A stretch of DNA of 43,114 nucleotides from Streptomyces spirodelae (GCF_017676385.1 NZ_JAFFZN010000044.1:1-43114); one strand, 5' to 3'; positions 34,275-43,018 are shown, numbered from the stretch's first letter. The notes: generated from the letters alone by a model not told the origin. Program-made: numbers and translations.

Positions 34275-35561
34275 ATGACCGTCCGAGGACTGAGACTCGC
34301 CCCGTTCCGGGGGCTGCGCTACGCGCCGGAGAGGATCAGCGGCCTCGCTGCCGTGACCTCGCCGCCGTACGACGTGGTGGTCAGGCCGGACGGGCTGCGT
34401 CACCTGGAGACGGCGGACCCGTACAACATCGTGCGGCTCATCCTGCCCCAGGCCGCGGACCCGGCGGCCCGGCACCGCCAGGCGGCCGAGACGCTGCACC
34501 GCTGGCGGGCCGACGGGGTGCTGGCCCAGGACGCGGAACCGGCGCTGTACGTCTACGAGCAGCGCAAGGGCGAGTTGCTGCAGCGCGGCCTCATCGGTGC
34601 GCTGCGGCTGACGGCCCCCGAGGAGGGGGTCGTGCTGCCGCACGAGGGAGTGATAGACGAGGTCGTCGCCGACCGCGCTGAGCTGATGCGCGAGCTGGCC
34701 GCCAATCCCGAGCCGCTGCTGCTGTCCTACCGCGGGGACGGCACCCGCACGGGGGCCACGGCGGTCATCGAGCGGGCGACGCGCGGGGCACCGCTGATGG
34801 CGACGACGACGGAGGACGGTTTCGCCCACCGGCTGTGGGCGGTCACGGACCCGGCCGAACTCGCCGAGGTGGACGCGGAGCTGTCCCGGCACAGCGCGCT
34901 GATCGCCGACGGCCATCACCGCTGGGCGACGTATCTGCGGCTGCGTGCCGAGCAGGGCGGCGGCGAGGGCTCGCCGTGGAACTACGGCCTGGTCCTGCTG
35001 GTCGACACCGCGCGCTACCCCCTCCAGGTGCGCGCCATCCACCGGGTGCTGCCCCGGCTCCCGTTGAAGCGGGCGCTCGACCTCCTCGACCGGGCCGGCG
35101 CGGCGCACGGGGAGGGTGCCGCCTTCCGTGTCCGTACGCTGGAGGCACCGCTGGACGAGGCGCTGGAAGAGCTCGAGGAGACCCCGGGGAACGCGTTCCT
35201 GCTGACCGAGGGCGACGGCGTCTTCCACCTGCTGGACAGGCCCTCGCCCGCGCTGCTGGCCCGCACGGTCGACGCGCGCCGGCCGCGGGCGTGGCGGCAG
35301 TTGGACGCCACGGTGCTCCACTCGACGCTGCTGGACGTCGTCTGGCAGGTGCCCGACCGCCCGGAGCACATCGGCTATCTGCACCACATCGAGGCGGCCG
35401 TGGAGCAGGCGGCGACGCACGGCGGTACGGCCGTGCTGATGCGCGCCGTTCCGGAGGAGACGGTACGGGCGCTCGCCGAGCAGGGCGTCACGATGCCCCG
35501 TAAGTCCACCTCGTTCGGCCCGAAGCCCGCCACGGGTCTGGTGCTCCGCACCCTGCACTGA
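34275..35561 (+). CDS. DUF1015-family protein
   Basis: 428 aa, the usual family length; the biochemical role of DUF1015 is not known to me. Family marks: LAPFRGLRYAPERISGLAAVTSPPYDVV at the start, ALYVYEQ, the ADGHHRWATYL motif near residue 218 (His-His-Arg, likely functional), and MPRKSTSFGPKPATGLVLRTL at the end. The ATG at 34275 has no ribosome site, and TACCAT at 34263-34268 would put transcription initiation at or next to the ATG, so a leaderless mRNA is possible. It is divergent from the HAD gene and upstream of, but probably not in, the des operon. Confidence 0.9.
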   Translation: MTVRGLRLAPFRGLRYAPERISGLAAVTSPPYDVVVRPDGLRHLETADPYNIVRLILPQAADPAARHRQAAETLHRWRADGVLAQDAEPALYVYEQRKGELLQRGLIGALRLTAPEEGVVLPHEGVIDEVVADRAELMRELAANPEPLLLSYRGDGTRTGATAVIERATRGAPLMATTTEDGFAHRLWAVTDPAELAEVDAELSRHSALIADGHHRWATYLRLRAEQGGGEGSPWNYGLVLLVDTARYPLQVRAIHRVLPRLPLKRALDLLDRAGAAHGEGAAFRVRTLEAPLDEALEELEETPGNAFLLTEGDGVFHLLDRPSPALLARTVDARRPRAWRQLDATVLHSTLLDVVWQVPDRPEHIGYLHHIEAAVEQAATHGGTAVLMRAVPEETVRALAEQGVTMPRKSTSFGPKPATGLVLRTLH

Positions 35562-35637
35562 CCGCACCTTCCCCCGGCCCCACCAGCGCCTTTCCGGCGA
35601 GGGTGGGGCCGGTTTGCGCGCCGACCGACGGGTTTAG

Positions 35638-35656
35638 TTAGGGTAGCCTTACCTAA
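35638..35656 (+). promoter_or_regulatory. Iron box before desA
   Basis: TTAGGGTAGCCTTACCTAA matches TTAGGTTAGSCTAACCTAA at 17 of 19 positions, a strong DmdR1/IdeR site. It lies 36 bases before the desA ATG, where a bound repressor would block the promoter when iron is plentiful. Confidence 0.9.
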
Positions 35657-35691
35657 CTTGGTGCATCCCACTTCCACGGAGGTAGCCCCCG

Positions 35692-37212
35692 ATGAGCAGC
35701 AGGTCCCACCTGCTCAACGACAGGACGGCGGAGCACTACAGGCGCTCCGTCACCCACGGCGTCGAGCGCGTCGCCGTGAAACTCGCCGCCGCTCAGCAGC
35801 CGTTCACCGGCGTCACACCGGCCGAACTCGCCCCCACCGTCTCCGCCGTGGACCTGGACAAACCCCTGGGCACCACCGGCGAGGCGCTGGACGAACTGGA
35901 GCGCGTGTACCTCCGCGACGCCGTCTACTTCCACCACCCGCGCTACCTCGCGCACCTCAACTGCCCCGTGGTCATACCGGCCGTCCTCGGCGAAGCCGTC
36001 ATCGCCGCCGTCAACTCCTCCCTGGACACCTGGGACCAGAGCGCGGGCGGCACCCTGATCGAGCGCCGCCTCATCGAGTGGACGACGCGGCGCATCGGCT
36101 TCGACGCCGCGGCCGACGGCATCTTCACCAGCGGCGGCTCCCAGTCCAACCTCCAGGCGCTGCTGCTCGCCCGCGAGGAGACCTGCCGCCTGGTGCGCAA
36201 GAACTCCGAGACGGCGCTCAGCACCGCGCAGCTCCTGCCGAGACTGCGCATCCTCACCTCGGAGTGCAGCCACTTCAGCATCGAGAAGGCCGCCGTCCTG
36301 CTGGGGCTGGGCCCACAGGCCGTCATCCCGGTACCGTGCGACGAGCAGCGCCGGATGCGTCTCGACGCGCTGGCCGAGGAGCTGACGCGCTGCGAGAGCG
36401 CGGGTGAGACGGTGATGGCCGTCGTCGCCACCGCGGGCACCACCGACTTCGGCAGCATCGACCCGCTGCCGGCCATCGCCGACCTGTGCGACCAGGCGGG
36501 CGCGTGGCTGCACGTGGACGCCGCCTACGGCTGCGGCCTGCTCGCCTCGCGGCGCCGCCGCGCACTGCTGGACGGCGTGGAGCGCGCCGACTCGGTCACC
36601 GTGGACTACCACAAGTCCTTCTTCCAGCCGGTCAGCTCCAGCGCCGTCCTGGTCCGCGACCGGGACACCCTGCGCCACGTCACCTACCACGCCGACTACC
36701 TCAACCCGGCGCGCAGCGTGGAGAAGGAGATTCCCAACCAGGTCGACAAGTCGATCCAGACCACCCGCCGCTTCGACGCGCTCAAGCTGTGGATGACGCT
36801 CCGGGTGATGGGCGCCGACGCGCTCGGTGAGCTCTTCGACGAGGTGGTGGACCGCGCCGCCGACGCCTGGCGGCTGCTGGACGGCGACGAGAGGTTCGAG
36901 GTCGTCGTGGAACCCCAGCTGTCCACCCTCGTCTTCCGCTACCTGCCCGGCGAATGCACCGGCGACGACGGGACGCTGACCGACCGGGCAAATCTGCACG
37001 CCCGCGAGGCGCTGTTCGCCTCCGGCGAGGCCATCGTCGCGGGCACTGTCGTCGACGGCCGCCACTACCTCAAGTTCACCCTGCTCAACCCCGAGACCAC
37101 GCCGGCCGACATCGCCACGGTCCTCGATCTGATCGCCGCGCACGCCGACAGCTACGTCGACCAGCACCGCACCGTACCGACGCCCGCCCTCAGCGCCGCC
37201 CAGGCGAGCTGA
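35692..37212 (+). CDS. desA: Lysine decarboxylase for desferrioxamine synthesis
   Basis: PLP enzyme of the group II (DDC-like) decarboxylases, making cadaverine from lysine, the first step to desferrioxamines E and B. 506 aa; ATG with GGAGG 9 bases upstream. The PLP-phosphate and ring contacts are GIFTSGGSQSN (about 143-152) and HVDAAYG (Asp276), and the Schiff-base Lys is Lys308 in DYHKSFFQP. It is the first gene of desABCD, all in tight sequence, under the iron box at 35638. The downstream DesB, DesC and DesD support this specificity. Confidence 0.95.
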   Translation: MSSRSHLLNDRTAEHYRRSVTHGVERVAVKLAAAQQPFTGVTPAELAPTVSAVDLDKPLGTTGEALDELERVYLRDAVYFHHPRYLAHLNCPVVIPAVLGEAVIAAVNSSLDTWDQSAGGTLIERRLIEWTTRRIGFDAAADGIFTSGGSQSNLQALLLAREETCRLVRKNSETALSTAQLLPRLRILTSECSHFSIEKAAVLLGLGPQAVIPVPCDEQRRMRLDALAEELTRCESAGETVMAVVATAGTTDFGSIDPLPAIADLCDQAGAWLHVDAAYGCGLLASRRRRALLDGVERADSVTVDYHKSFFQPVSSSAVLVRDRDTLRHVTYHADYLNPARSVEKEIPNQVDKSIQTTRRFDALKLWMTLRVMGADALGELFDEVVDRAADAWRLLDGDERFEVVVEPQLSTLVFRYLPGECTGDDGTLTDRANLHAREALFASGEAIVAGTVVDGRHYLKFTLLNPETTPADIATVLDLIAAHADSYVDQHRTVPTPALSAAQAS

Positions 37213-37235
37213 CCGACCCCGCACGGAGCCCCCAC

Positions 37236-38564
37236 GTGACCCCCTCCAGCGCCCACCCGGCCGACGCACCGGTCCACGACTTCGTCGCCATCGGTCTGGG
37301 CCCCTTCAATCTGGGCCTCGCCTGCCTGACCGCACCCGTACCGGAGCTCGACGGGGTCTTCCTCGACGACAAGCCGGAGTTCAGCTGGCACCCCGGCATG
37401 CTGCTGGACGACAGCACCCTGCAGACCCCGTTCATGTCCGACCTGGTCACCCTCGCCGACCCCACCTCGCCGTTCTCCTTCCTCAACTACCTCAAGGAGT
37501 CCGGCCGGCTGTACTCGTTCTACATACGCGAGAGTTTCTACCCGCTCCGCGCCGAGTTCAGCGACTACTGCGCCTGGGCCGTCGAACGCCTCGGCGAGAC
37601 CGTCCGCTTCGGCCACCGCGTCAGCAGCGTCGAACACGACGAGGCCGCCGGGCTCTACACCGTCCGCGCCGAGCACCTGCCCGACGGCGAGCACCGCACC
37701 TTCCGCGCCCGGAAACTCGTCCTGGGCACCGGCACCCCGCCCTACCTCCCCGAGTCCTGCCAGGGCCTGGGCGGCGACCTGATCCACAACTTCCGCTATC
37801 TGGAGCACAAGGAAGCCCTCCGGGAGAAGAAGAGCATCACCCTGGTCGGCAGCGGTCAGAGCGCGGCGGAGATCTACTACGACCTCCTCCAGGACATCGA
37901 CAGCCGCGACTACTCCCTCACCTGGCTCACCCGCTCCCCCCGGTTCTTCCCGCTCGAATACACCAAGCTCACGCTGGAGATGACCTCTCCGGAGTACGTG
38001 GACTACTTCCACTCCCTCCCGCCCGACACCCGGGAAGCCCTGGTCGCCTCGCAGAAGAACCTCTACAAGGGCATCAACTCCGAGCTGATCGACGCGATCT
38101 TCGACCTGCTCTACCGGAAGAACCGCCGCGCGCCCTGCCCCACCAGGCTGATGACCAACACCGCGCTTACCGACGCCTCGTACGACGAGTCGAGCGGCAC
38201 CTACACCCTCGGGCTGCGCCAGGAAGAGCAGAAGCGTGACTTCAGCCTCACCACCGAGGGACTGATCCTGGCAACCGGTTACCGCTACCAGCGGCCCGCC
38301 TTCCTCGACCCGATCGCCGACCGCATCGAGTGGGACGCCCGCGGCCGCTTCGCCGTACGCCGCGACTACAGCATCGACACCGCGGGGCGGGAGATCTACG
38401 TCCAGAACGCGGAGCTCCACACCCACGGCTTCGTCGCCCCCGACCTGGGGATGGCCGCCTACCGCAACTCCTGCATCATCCGCGAACTGCTCGGCCGCGA
38501 GGTCTACCCGATCGAGAAGTCCATCGCCTTCCAGGAGTTCGCCGCACCGGAGGCCGCACTGTGA
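37236..38564 (+). CDS. desB: Cadaverine N-hydroxylase (flavin monooxygenase)
   Basis: FAD- and NADPH-dependent monooxygenase of the lysine/ornithine N-oxygenase family, forming N-hydroxycadaverine. 442 aa; the GTG at 37236 has GGAG 7 bases upstream. The FAD site is AIGLGPFNLGLAC (18-30), the substrate loop includes FSWHPGMLLDDSTLQTPFMSDLV in pieces (HPGMLL and QTPFMSDL), NADPH binding is VGSGQSAAE (203-211), and the late ATGYRY motif is at 345-350. It lies 23 bases behind desA and overlaps desC (GTGA). Confidence 0.95.
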   Translation: MTPSSAHPADAPVHDFVAIGLGPFNLGLACLTAPVPELDGVFLDDKPEFSWHPGMLLDDSTLQTPFMSDLVTLADPTSPFSFLNYLKESGRLYSFYIRESFYPLRAEFSDYCAWAVERLGETVRFGHRVSSVEHDEAAGLYTVRAEHLPDGEHRTFRARKLVLGTGTPPYLPESCQGLGGDLIHNFRYLEHKEALREKKSITLVGSGQSAAEIYYDLLQDIDSRDYSLTWLTRSPRFFPLEYTKLTLEMTSPEYVDYFHSLPPDTREALVASQKNLYKGINSELIDAIFDLLYRKNRRAPCPTRLMTNTALTDASYDESSGTYTLGLRQEEQKRDFSLTTEGLILATGYRYQRPAFLDPIADRIEWDARGRFAVRRDYSIDTAGREIYVQNAELHTHGFVAPDLGMAAYRNSCIIRELLGREVYPIEKSIAFQEFAAPEAAL

Positions 38565-39145
38565 CAGCCGCCGACACCTCCGCCGTCTACACCCGCACCG
38601 ACGAGCAGCTGGGCACCTTCTCCCTCCGCCCGCTCGACCCGCTCACCGACACGGAGTTGCTGCACCGCTGGGTCATCCACCCCAAGTCCGCCTTCTATCT
38701 GCTCCAGGACGCCACCCTCCCCGACGTCGAGCGCGAGTTCATGAGCATCGCGGCCTCCCCGCACCACGACGCGTTCCTCGGACTGCACAACGGCTCACCG
38801 GCCTTCCTCATGGAGCGCTACGACCCACGCCACGTGGAGCTGGCCGGGCTCTACCCGCACCAGCCAGGCGACATCGGCATGCACTTCCTGTGCGCGCCCG
38901 CCCGGCAGCCCGTGCACGGCTTCACCCGCGCCGTCCTCACCACCGTCATGGCGATGCTCTTCGCCGACCAGAACACCCACCGCGTCGTCGTCGAGCCCGA
39001 CGTCCGCAACACCGCCGTGCACGCCCTCAACGAAGCGGTCGGCTTCCGCGTCGATTCCACCCTCACCAAACCGGAGAAGGAAGCCCTGCTCAGCTTCTGC
39101 ACCCGCGAGCAGTTCCGCACCGCCACAGGAGTGACCCCAGCATGA
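38561..39145 (+). CDS. desC: N-hydroxycadaverine acyltransferase
   Basis: GNAT-fold, IucB/RhbD-like acyltransferase that adds succinyl or acetyl from CoA to hydroxycadaverine. 194 aa. The GTG overlaps the desB stop and has GGAGG 7 bases upstream. Family segments: FSLRPLDPLTDTELLHRW, FLMERYDPRH (catalytic region), GDIGMHFLCAPA and the CoA-loop region RVVVEPDVRNTAVHALNEAVGF. Its stop overlaps the desD start (ATGA), so desB, desC and desD are translationally coupled. Confidence 0.95.
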   Translation: MTAADTSAVYTRTDEQLGTFSLRPLDPLTDTELLHRWVIHPKSAFYLLQDATLPDVEREFMSIAASPHHDAFLGLHNGSPAFLMERYDPRHVELAGLYPHQPGDIGMHFLCAPARQPVHGFTRAVLTTVMAMLFADQNTHRVVVEPDVRNTAVHALNEAVGFRVDSTLTKPEKEALLSFCTREQFRTATGVTPA

Positions 39146-40953
39146 CCCTCCCCGTCACACCCCAGCCAACCCAGCCGTACGAGGCCGTCAGCCACCTCAC
39201 CCCCGAGCGCTGGGCGCAAGCCACCCGGCTCCTCATCCGCAAAGCACTGGCCGAGTTCAGCCACGAGCGGCTGCTGAGACCGGCACCGCTGGACGAGGGC
39301 GGGAACCGCTACGCGGTCCGCTCCGACGACGGCGCCACCGAGTACCGCTTCACCGCCCGCCGCTTCGCCCTCGACCACTGGCAGGTCGACCCCGACAGCG
39401 TCACCCGCCACCGCGCCGGGGCCGAAATCCCGCTGGACGCCCTCGCCTTCATCACCGAGCTGCGCACCACCCTCGGTCTCGGCGAAGAGATCCTCCCCGT
39501 CTACCTGGAAGAAATCAGCTCCACCCTGGCGAGCACCGCCTACAAGCTGGCCGCCCCCTCGATGACCGCGACAAAGCTGGCAGCTGCCGCCTTCCAGGAC
39601 ATCGAGTCCGGCATGACCGAGGGCCACCCCTGCTTCGTCGCCAACAACGGCCGCCTCGGCTTCGACATCGCCGAGTACCGCGCCTACGCGCCCGAGACCG
39701 GCTCGCCCGTACGTCTCATCTGGGTCGCGGCCCGCCGCGACCGCGCCACCTTCACCGCCTGCGCGGACTTCAGCTACGACAAACTGCTGCTCTCCGAGCT
39801 CTCCGCCGTCACCCTGCGCCGCTTCTCCGCCGCCATGACCGAGCAGGGCCTGGATCTGGACGACTACTACCTGCTGCCCGTCCACCCCTGGCAGTGGTGG
39901 AACAAGCTCTCGGTGACCTTCGCCGCCGAGGTCGCCCAGCGCAACCTTGTCTGCCTCGGGCACGGCGACGACGAACATCTCGCCCAGCAGTCCATCCGCA
40001 CCTTCTTCAACGCCACCAACCCCGCCAAGCACTATGTGAAGACCGCGCTCTCCGTCCTCAACATGGGCTTCGTCCGCGGCCTGTCAGCCGCCTATATGGA
40101 AGCCACCCCGGCCATCAACGACTGGCTGGCCGAGTTGGTGGCCGGCGACGACATCCTGCGCGAGACCGGCCTGGGTGTGCTGCGCGAACGCGCCGCCGTC
40201 GGCTACCACCCGGCCCCCTACGAGGCAGCGGCCCCCAAGGGCTCTCCTTATCTGAAGATGCTGGCGGCTCTGTGGCGCGAGAGCCCCGTGCCGTTCCTGC
40301 GGGAGGGCGAGAAGCCCGCCACCATGGCGTCCCTGCTGCACGTCGACCGCGACGGCAACTCGCTGGCCGCCGCCCTCATCCGCGGTTCAGGGCTGGAGCC
40401 GGCCGAGTGGCTGCGCGCCTACCTCAACGCCTATCTGACCCCGCTGCTGCACTGCTTCTACGCCTACGACCTGGTGTTCATGCCGCACGGTGAGAACGTG
40501 ATCCTCGTCCTGGACGAGCACGGCGTCCCACGCCGCGCCCTGTTCAAGGATCTCGCCGAGGAGATCGCCGTCATGAGCGAGGATGCCGAACTGCCCCCGG
40601 AAGTGGAGCGCATCCGCGCGGACGTCCCCGAGGACATGAAGATCCTGTCCCTCTTCACCGACGTCTTCGACTGCTTCTTCCGTTTCCTGGCCCCCACGCT
40701 CGACGCGGCGGGCGTACTGGACGAGGAGGCGTTCTGGTCCACGGTGGCCGACGTGACGAAGAGCTACCAGAAAGCGACCCCCCACCTGGCGGCCCGGCAC
40801 ACCCGGTACGACCTCTTCGCCGAGGAGTTCCCCCTCTCCTGCCTCAACCGCCTCCAGCTGCGCGACAACCAGCAGATGGTCGACCTTCAGGACCCCGCAG
40901 GCGCCCTCCACCTGTCCGGCACCCTGGGGAACCCATTGGCCCGGTACAAGTAG
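39142..40953 (+). CDS. desD: Desferrioxamine synthetase (NIS, IucA/IucC family)
   Basis: ATP-dependent NRPS-independent siderophore synthetase that trimerises and cyclises N-hydroxy-N-succinylcadaverine (or joins the acetyl form). 603 aa; ATG with AGGAG 10 bases upstream. NIS signatures: GHPCFVANNGRLGF (161-174), LLPVHPWQWWNKL (about 244-256), the SxRTFFNATNPAKHYVKTALSV-type region near 285-304, and MPHGENVILVLDEHG near 451. The FhuF-like C-terminal part ends in LSGTLGNPLARYK. It closes the operon and is followed by a strong terminator. Confidence 0.96.
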   Translation: MTLPVTPQPTQPYEAVSHLTPERWAQATRLLIRKALAEFSHERLLRPAPLDEGGNRYAVRSDDGATEYRFTARRFALDHWQVDPDSVTRHRAGAEIPLDALAFITELRTTLGLGEEILPVYLEEISSTLASTAYKLAAPSMTATKLAAAAFQDIESGMTEGHPCFVANNGRLGFDIAEYRAYAPETGSPVRLIWVAARRDRATFTACADFSYDKLLLSELSAVTLRRFSAAMTEQGLDLDDYYLLPVHPWQWWNKLSVTFAAEVAQRNLVCLGHGDDEHLAQQSIRTFFNATNPAKHYVKTALSVLNMGFVRGLSAAYMEATPAINDWLAELVAGDDILRETGLGVLRERAAVGYHPAPYEAAAPKGSPYLKMLAALWRESPVPFLREGEKPATMASLLHVDRDGNSLAAALIRGSGLEPAEWLRAYLNAYLTPLLHCFYAYDLVFMPHGENVILVLDEHGVPRRALFKDLAEEIAVMSEDAELPPEVERIRADVPEDMKILSLFTDVFDCFFRFLAPTLDAAGVLDEEAFWSTVADVTKSYQKATPHLAARHTRYDLFAEEFPLSCLNRLQLRDNQQMVDLQDPAGALHLSGTLGNPLARYK

Positions 40954-40965
40954 CCGACAGACACA

Positions 40966-41006
40966 GAAGAGAAGGGCGGACCCCTGCGGGGTCCGCCCTT
41001 CTCTTC
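40966..41006. terminator. Terminator of desABCD
   Basis: Perfect 19-bp stem (GAAGAGAAGGGCGGACCCC with its complement) and a 3-base TGC loop, 13 bases past the desD stop. It is symmetrical, so it could also stop transcription from the convergent TPR gene (stop 41099). Confidence 0.9.
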
Positions 41007-41059
41007 TTCGGCTTCAGCTTCGGCTTCAGCTTCGGCTTCGGCTTCGGCTTCGGCTTCGG
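41006..41059. repeat. Hexanucleotide repeat CTTCGG/CTTCAG, nine units
   Basis: Nine uninterrupted units (seven CTTCGG, two CTTCAG) begin at the edge of the desD terminator. Noncoding; a slippage-type microsatellite in a convergent intergenic gap. Confidence 0.9.
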
Positions 41060-41098
41060 TGTGCGACGGGTCGATACGCCTCGGGGGTCAGCCGAGCG

Positions 41099-42763
41099 TC
41101 AGTCCTGGCGGGGCTCGTCCTCGCCTGTCTTGATCTCGCCCTCGTCCTCGGGCGCGTCCTCGTCCAGCGCGTCGATGAACTCGACCCCGTCCAGCTCCGC
41201 AAGCCGGTCGGAGGCGTCGGTCACCCCGCCCTGATCCGCCTCCAGCGCCTTCGCGAACCACTCGCGGGCCTCTTCCTCCCGCCCGACCTCCAGCAGGGCG
41301 TCTGCGTACGCATACCGCAGCCGGGCCGTCCACGGCTGCACGGAGTTGGACGCCAGCTCAGGGCTCTGCAGCGTCACCACAGCGGCGTCCGGCTGCCCCA
41401 TGTCACGACGGGCGCCCGCCGCGACCAGCCGCATCTCGACCTGGCCCGCCTTGTCCAGCTTCTGCACCTCGGGCTCGCCCGCCATCGCCAGCGCCTTCTC
41501 CGGACGGCCCAGACCGCGCTCGCAGTCGGCCATCACCGGCCACAGGTGCTGCAGCCCGGTCATCCGCCGGGCGGCCCGGAACTCCGCCAGCGCCTCGGCG
41601 TACTTCTGCACCCCGTACGCGGCGAACCCGGCAGCCTCGCGCACCGACGGCACCCGCGAAGCGAGCCGCAGCGCAACCTTCGCGTACCCGTAAGCCTGCT
41701 CGGGGTCCTCGTCCAGCAACCGCGCCACCATGACCAGGTTCCGCGCGACGTCCTCGGCCAACGTCTTGGGCAGGCTCATCAGCTCCTGCTTGACGTCCTT
41801 GTCCAGCTCGTCCCCGGTGACGTCCTCATCGATCGGCAGCCGCCGCAGCGGCTCACGCTCCGGCCGCTCCCGGCCGCCCCGGTCACGATCCCGGTCGCCC
41901 CGCCCGTACGGCCGGTCCCGGTCACCGCCCCGCCGGAAGCCGCCACCACGGCTGTCGTCCCGGTCCCGCCGGAAGCCGCCACCACGGCGCTCGTCCCGCC
42001 TGTCGTCCCGCCTGTCGTCCCGCCTGTCGTCCCGTCCACGGCCGCCGCCCTGGCCGTACGGCCGACGCCCGTTACGGTCGTCGTCGCGCCGCGGCCCCCG
42101 GCCACCCTCGCGGTCGTCCCGACGGTAGGGCGCGCGCTCCCGCTCCCGGTCGCTCCGCTGCGGCCGGTCGCCCCGGAAACCACCACGCCGGTCGTCCTGC
42201 CGCTCACCGCGGCCACGGTCGTCACGGCCACGGTCGCCCCGGGCCCGGTCGTCGCGCCTGAACTCCTCCCGCCTGCGGTTGTCACGGTCGCCGCCCCGCG
42301 CGTCGCGCCCGCGCTCGGAGGGCCCACGGTCCGCACGGCCGGCGGAACCGTACCGGCCCCGCTCGTCCCGCCGCTCCACGCGGCCACCGTCACGGCGGTC
42401 GTCGCGCCGGTCGTCGCGGCGAAAGGGAGGACGCCCCTGGCTCTCGCCACGCCCACGGCGATCGTCGCGTCCCCGGTTGTCGAACGTACGCTCACCGCGC
42501 GGGCGGTCATCCCGACGCGGTCGGTCGTCCCTACGTCGCTCATCTCCACGGCGCTCATCCCCGCCCCGGCGCTCATCCCGACGCTCGTCCCGACGGAAGC
42601 CGCCTGAGGTGCCACCACGCTCGTCACGCCGGAAACCCCCGCCGGGCCGACCGCCCTCGTCCCGCCTGGGTCCACGGCGCTCACGGCTGTCGCTGCTGCG
42701 CGGGGCGGACTGTCGGGGGCGACGTTCGGCTCGGCCGCGATCGTCGGAGGAACTGGGGGACAT
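41099..42763 (-). CDS. TPR protein with a 300-residue Arg/Asp/Gly-rich disordered N-terminus
   Basis: 554 aa. The ATG at 42763 has AGGAG 5 bases upstream; the frame extends further into the rRNA terminator and 5S gene, which excludes an earlier start. Residues 1-304 are low complexity, built from RRDD, RDDRR, RGGGFRR and DRGR motifs, close to an RNA-binding RGG/RD region and with near-balanced charge. Residues 305-554 are TPR-like helices (LAEDVARNLVMVARLLDEDPEQ, VQKYAEALAEFRAARR, ARLRYAYADALLEVGREEEA) and an acidic tail. The TPR part matches the position of Rv1691 in mycobacteria. Function unknown; it starts 75 bases after the rRNA terminator. Confidence 0.88.
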   Translation of the reverse strand: MSPSSSDDRGRAERRPRQSAPRSSDSRERRGPRRDEGGRPGGGFRRDERGGTSGGFRRDERRDERRGGDERRGDERRRDDRPRRDDRPRGERTFDNRGRDDRRGRGESQGRPPFRRDDRRDDRRDGGRVERRDERGRYGSAGRADRGPSERGRDARGGDRDNRRREEFRRDDRARGDRGRDDRGRGERQDDRRGGFRGDRPQRSDRERERAPYRRDDREGGRGPRRDDDRNGRRPYGQGGGRGRDDRRDDRRDDRRDERRGGGFRRDRDDSRGGGFRRGGDRDRPYGRGDRDRDRGGRERPEREPLRRLPIDEDVTGDELDKDVKQELMSLPKTLAEDVARNLVMVARLLDEDPEQAYGYAKVALRLASRVPSVREAAGFAAYGVQKYAEALAEFRAARRMTGLQHLWPVMADCERGLGRPEKALAMAGEPEVQKLDKAGQVEMRLVAAGARRDMGQPDAAVVTLQSPELASNSVQPWTARLRYAYADALLEVGREEEAREWFAKALEADQGGVTDASDRLAELDGVEFIDALDEDAPEDEGEIKTGEDEPRQD

Positions 42764-42837
42764 GGTGACTCCTGTCTGCGTGCCTGCGGCAGCAATTCTC
42801 TCGCAGGCGGTGGAACGACGTTCTTCGGAAGGCAAGG

Positions 42838-42888
42838 GAAAAACAAAAAGCCCTTGGCCTTCAGCGCATGCACGCTGAAGGCCAAGGG
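42838..42888 (-). terminator. rRNA operon terminator
   Basis: On the minus strand, a perfect 16-bp stem CCCTTGGCCTTCAGCG with a 6-base loop, followed by the T-rich tract CTTTTTGTTTTT, directly after 5S rRNA. This is a classical intrinsic terminator, unusual in having T residues in this high-GC genome. Confidence 0.95.
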
Positions 42889-42899
42889 CCCTAAAGATT

Positions 42900-43018
42900 G
42901 TTCGGCGGCGTCCTACTCTCCCACACGCTCCCGCATGCAGTACCATCGGCGCTGAAAGGCTTAGCTTCCGGGTTCGGAATGTAACCGGGCGTTTCCCTCA
43001 CGCTATGGCCACCGAAAC
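42900..43018 (-). rRNA. rrf: 5S ribosomal RNA
   Basis: Minus strand begins GTTTCGGTGGCCATAGCG and includes ACGCCCGGTTACATTCCGAA, CCGGAAGCTAAGCC and GGGAGAGTAGGACGCCGCCG, the invariant 5S segments. About 119 nt, as expected for Streptomyces. 23S and 16S lie past the right end of the window. Ends are approximate to 1-2 bases. Confidence 0.97.

Noticed and set aside
32943..35567. 874-aa open frame on the minus strand opposite DUF1015 and overlapping the HAD gene
   Set aside because: Its frame is a shadow of the HAD gene and of DUF1015, without motifs or a ribosome site.
41546..42607. 353-aa Pro/Val/Thr-rich frame on the plus strand opposite the TPR gene
   Set aside because: It arises from the RRDD codon repeats (CGG, GAC) read on the other strand; no start signal and no domain.
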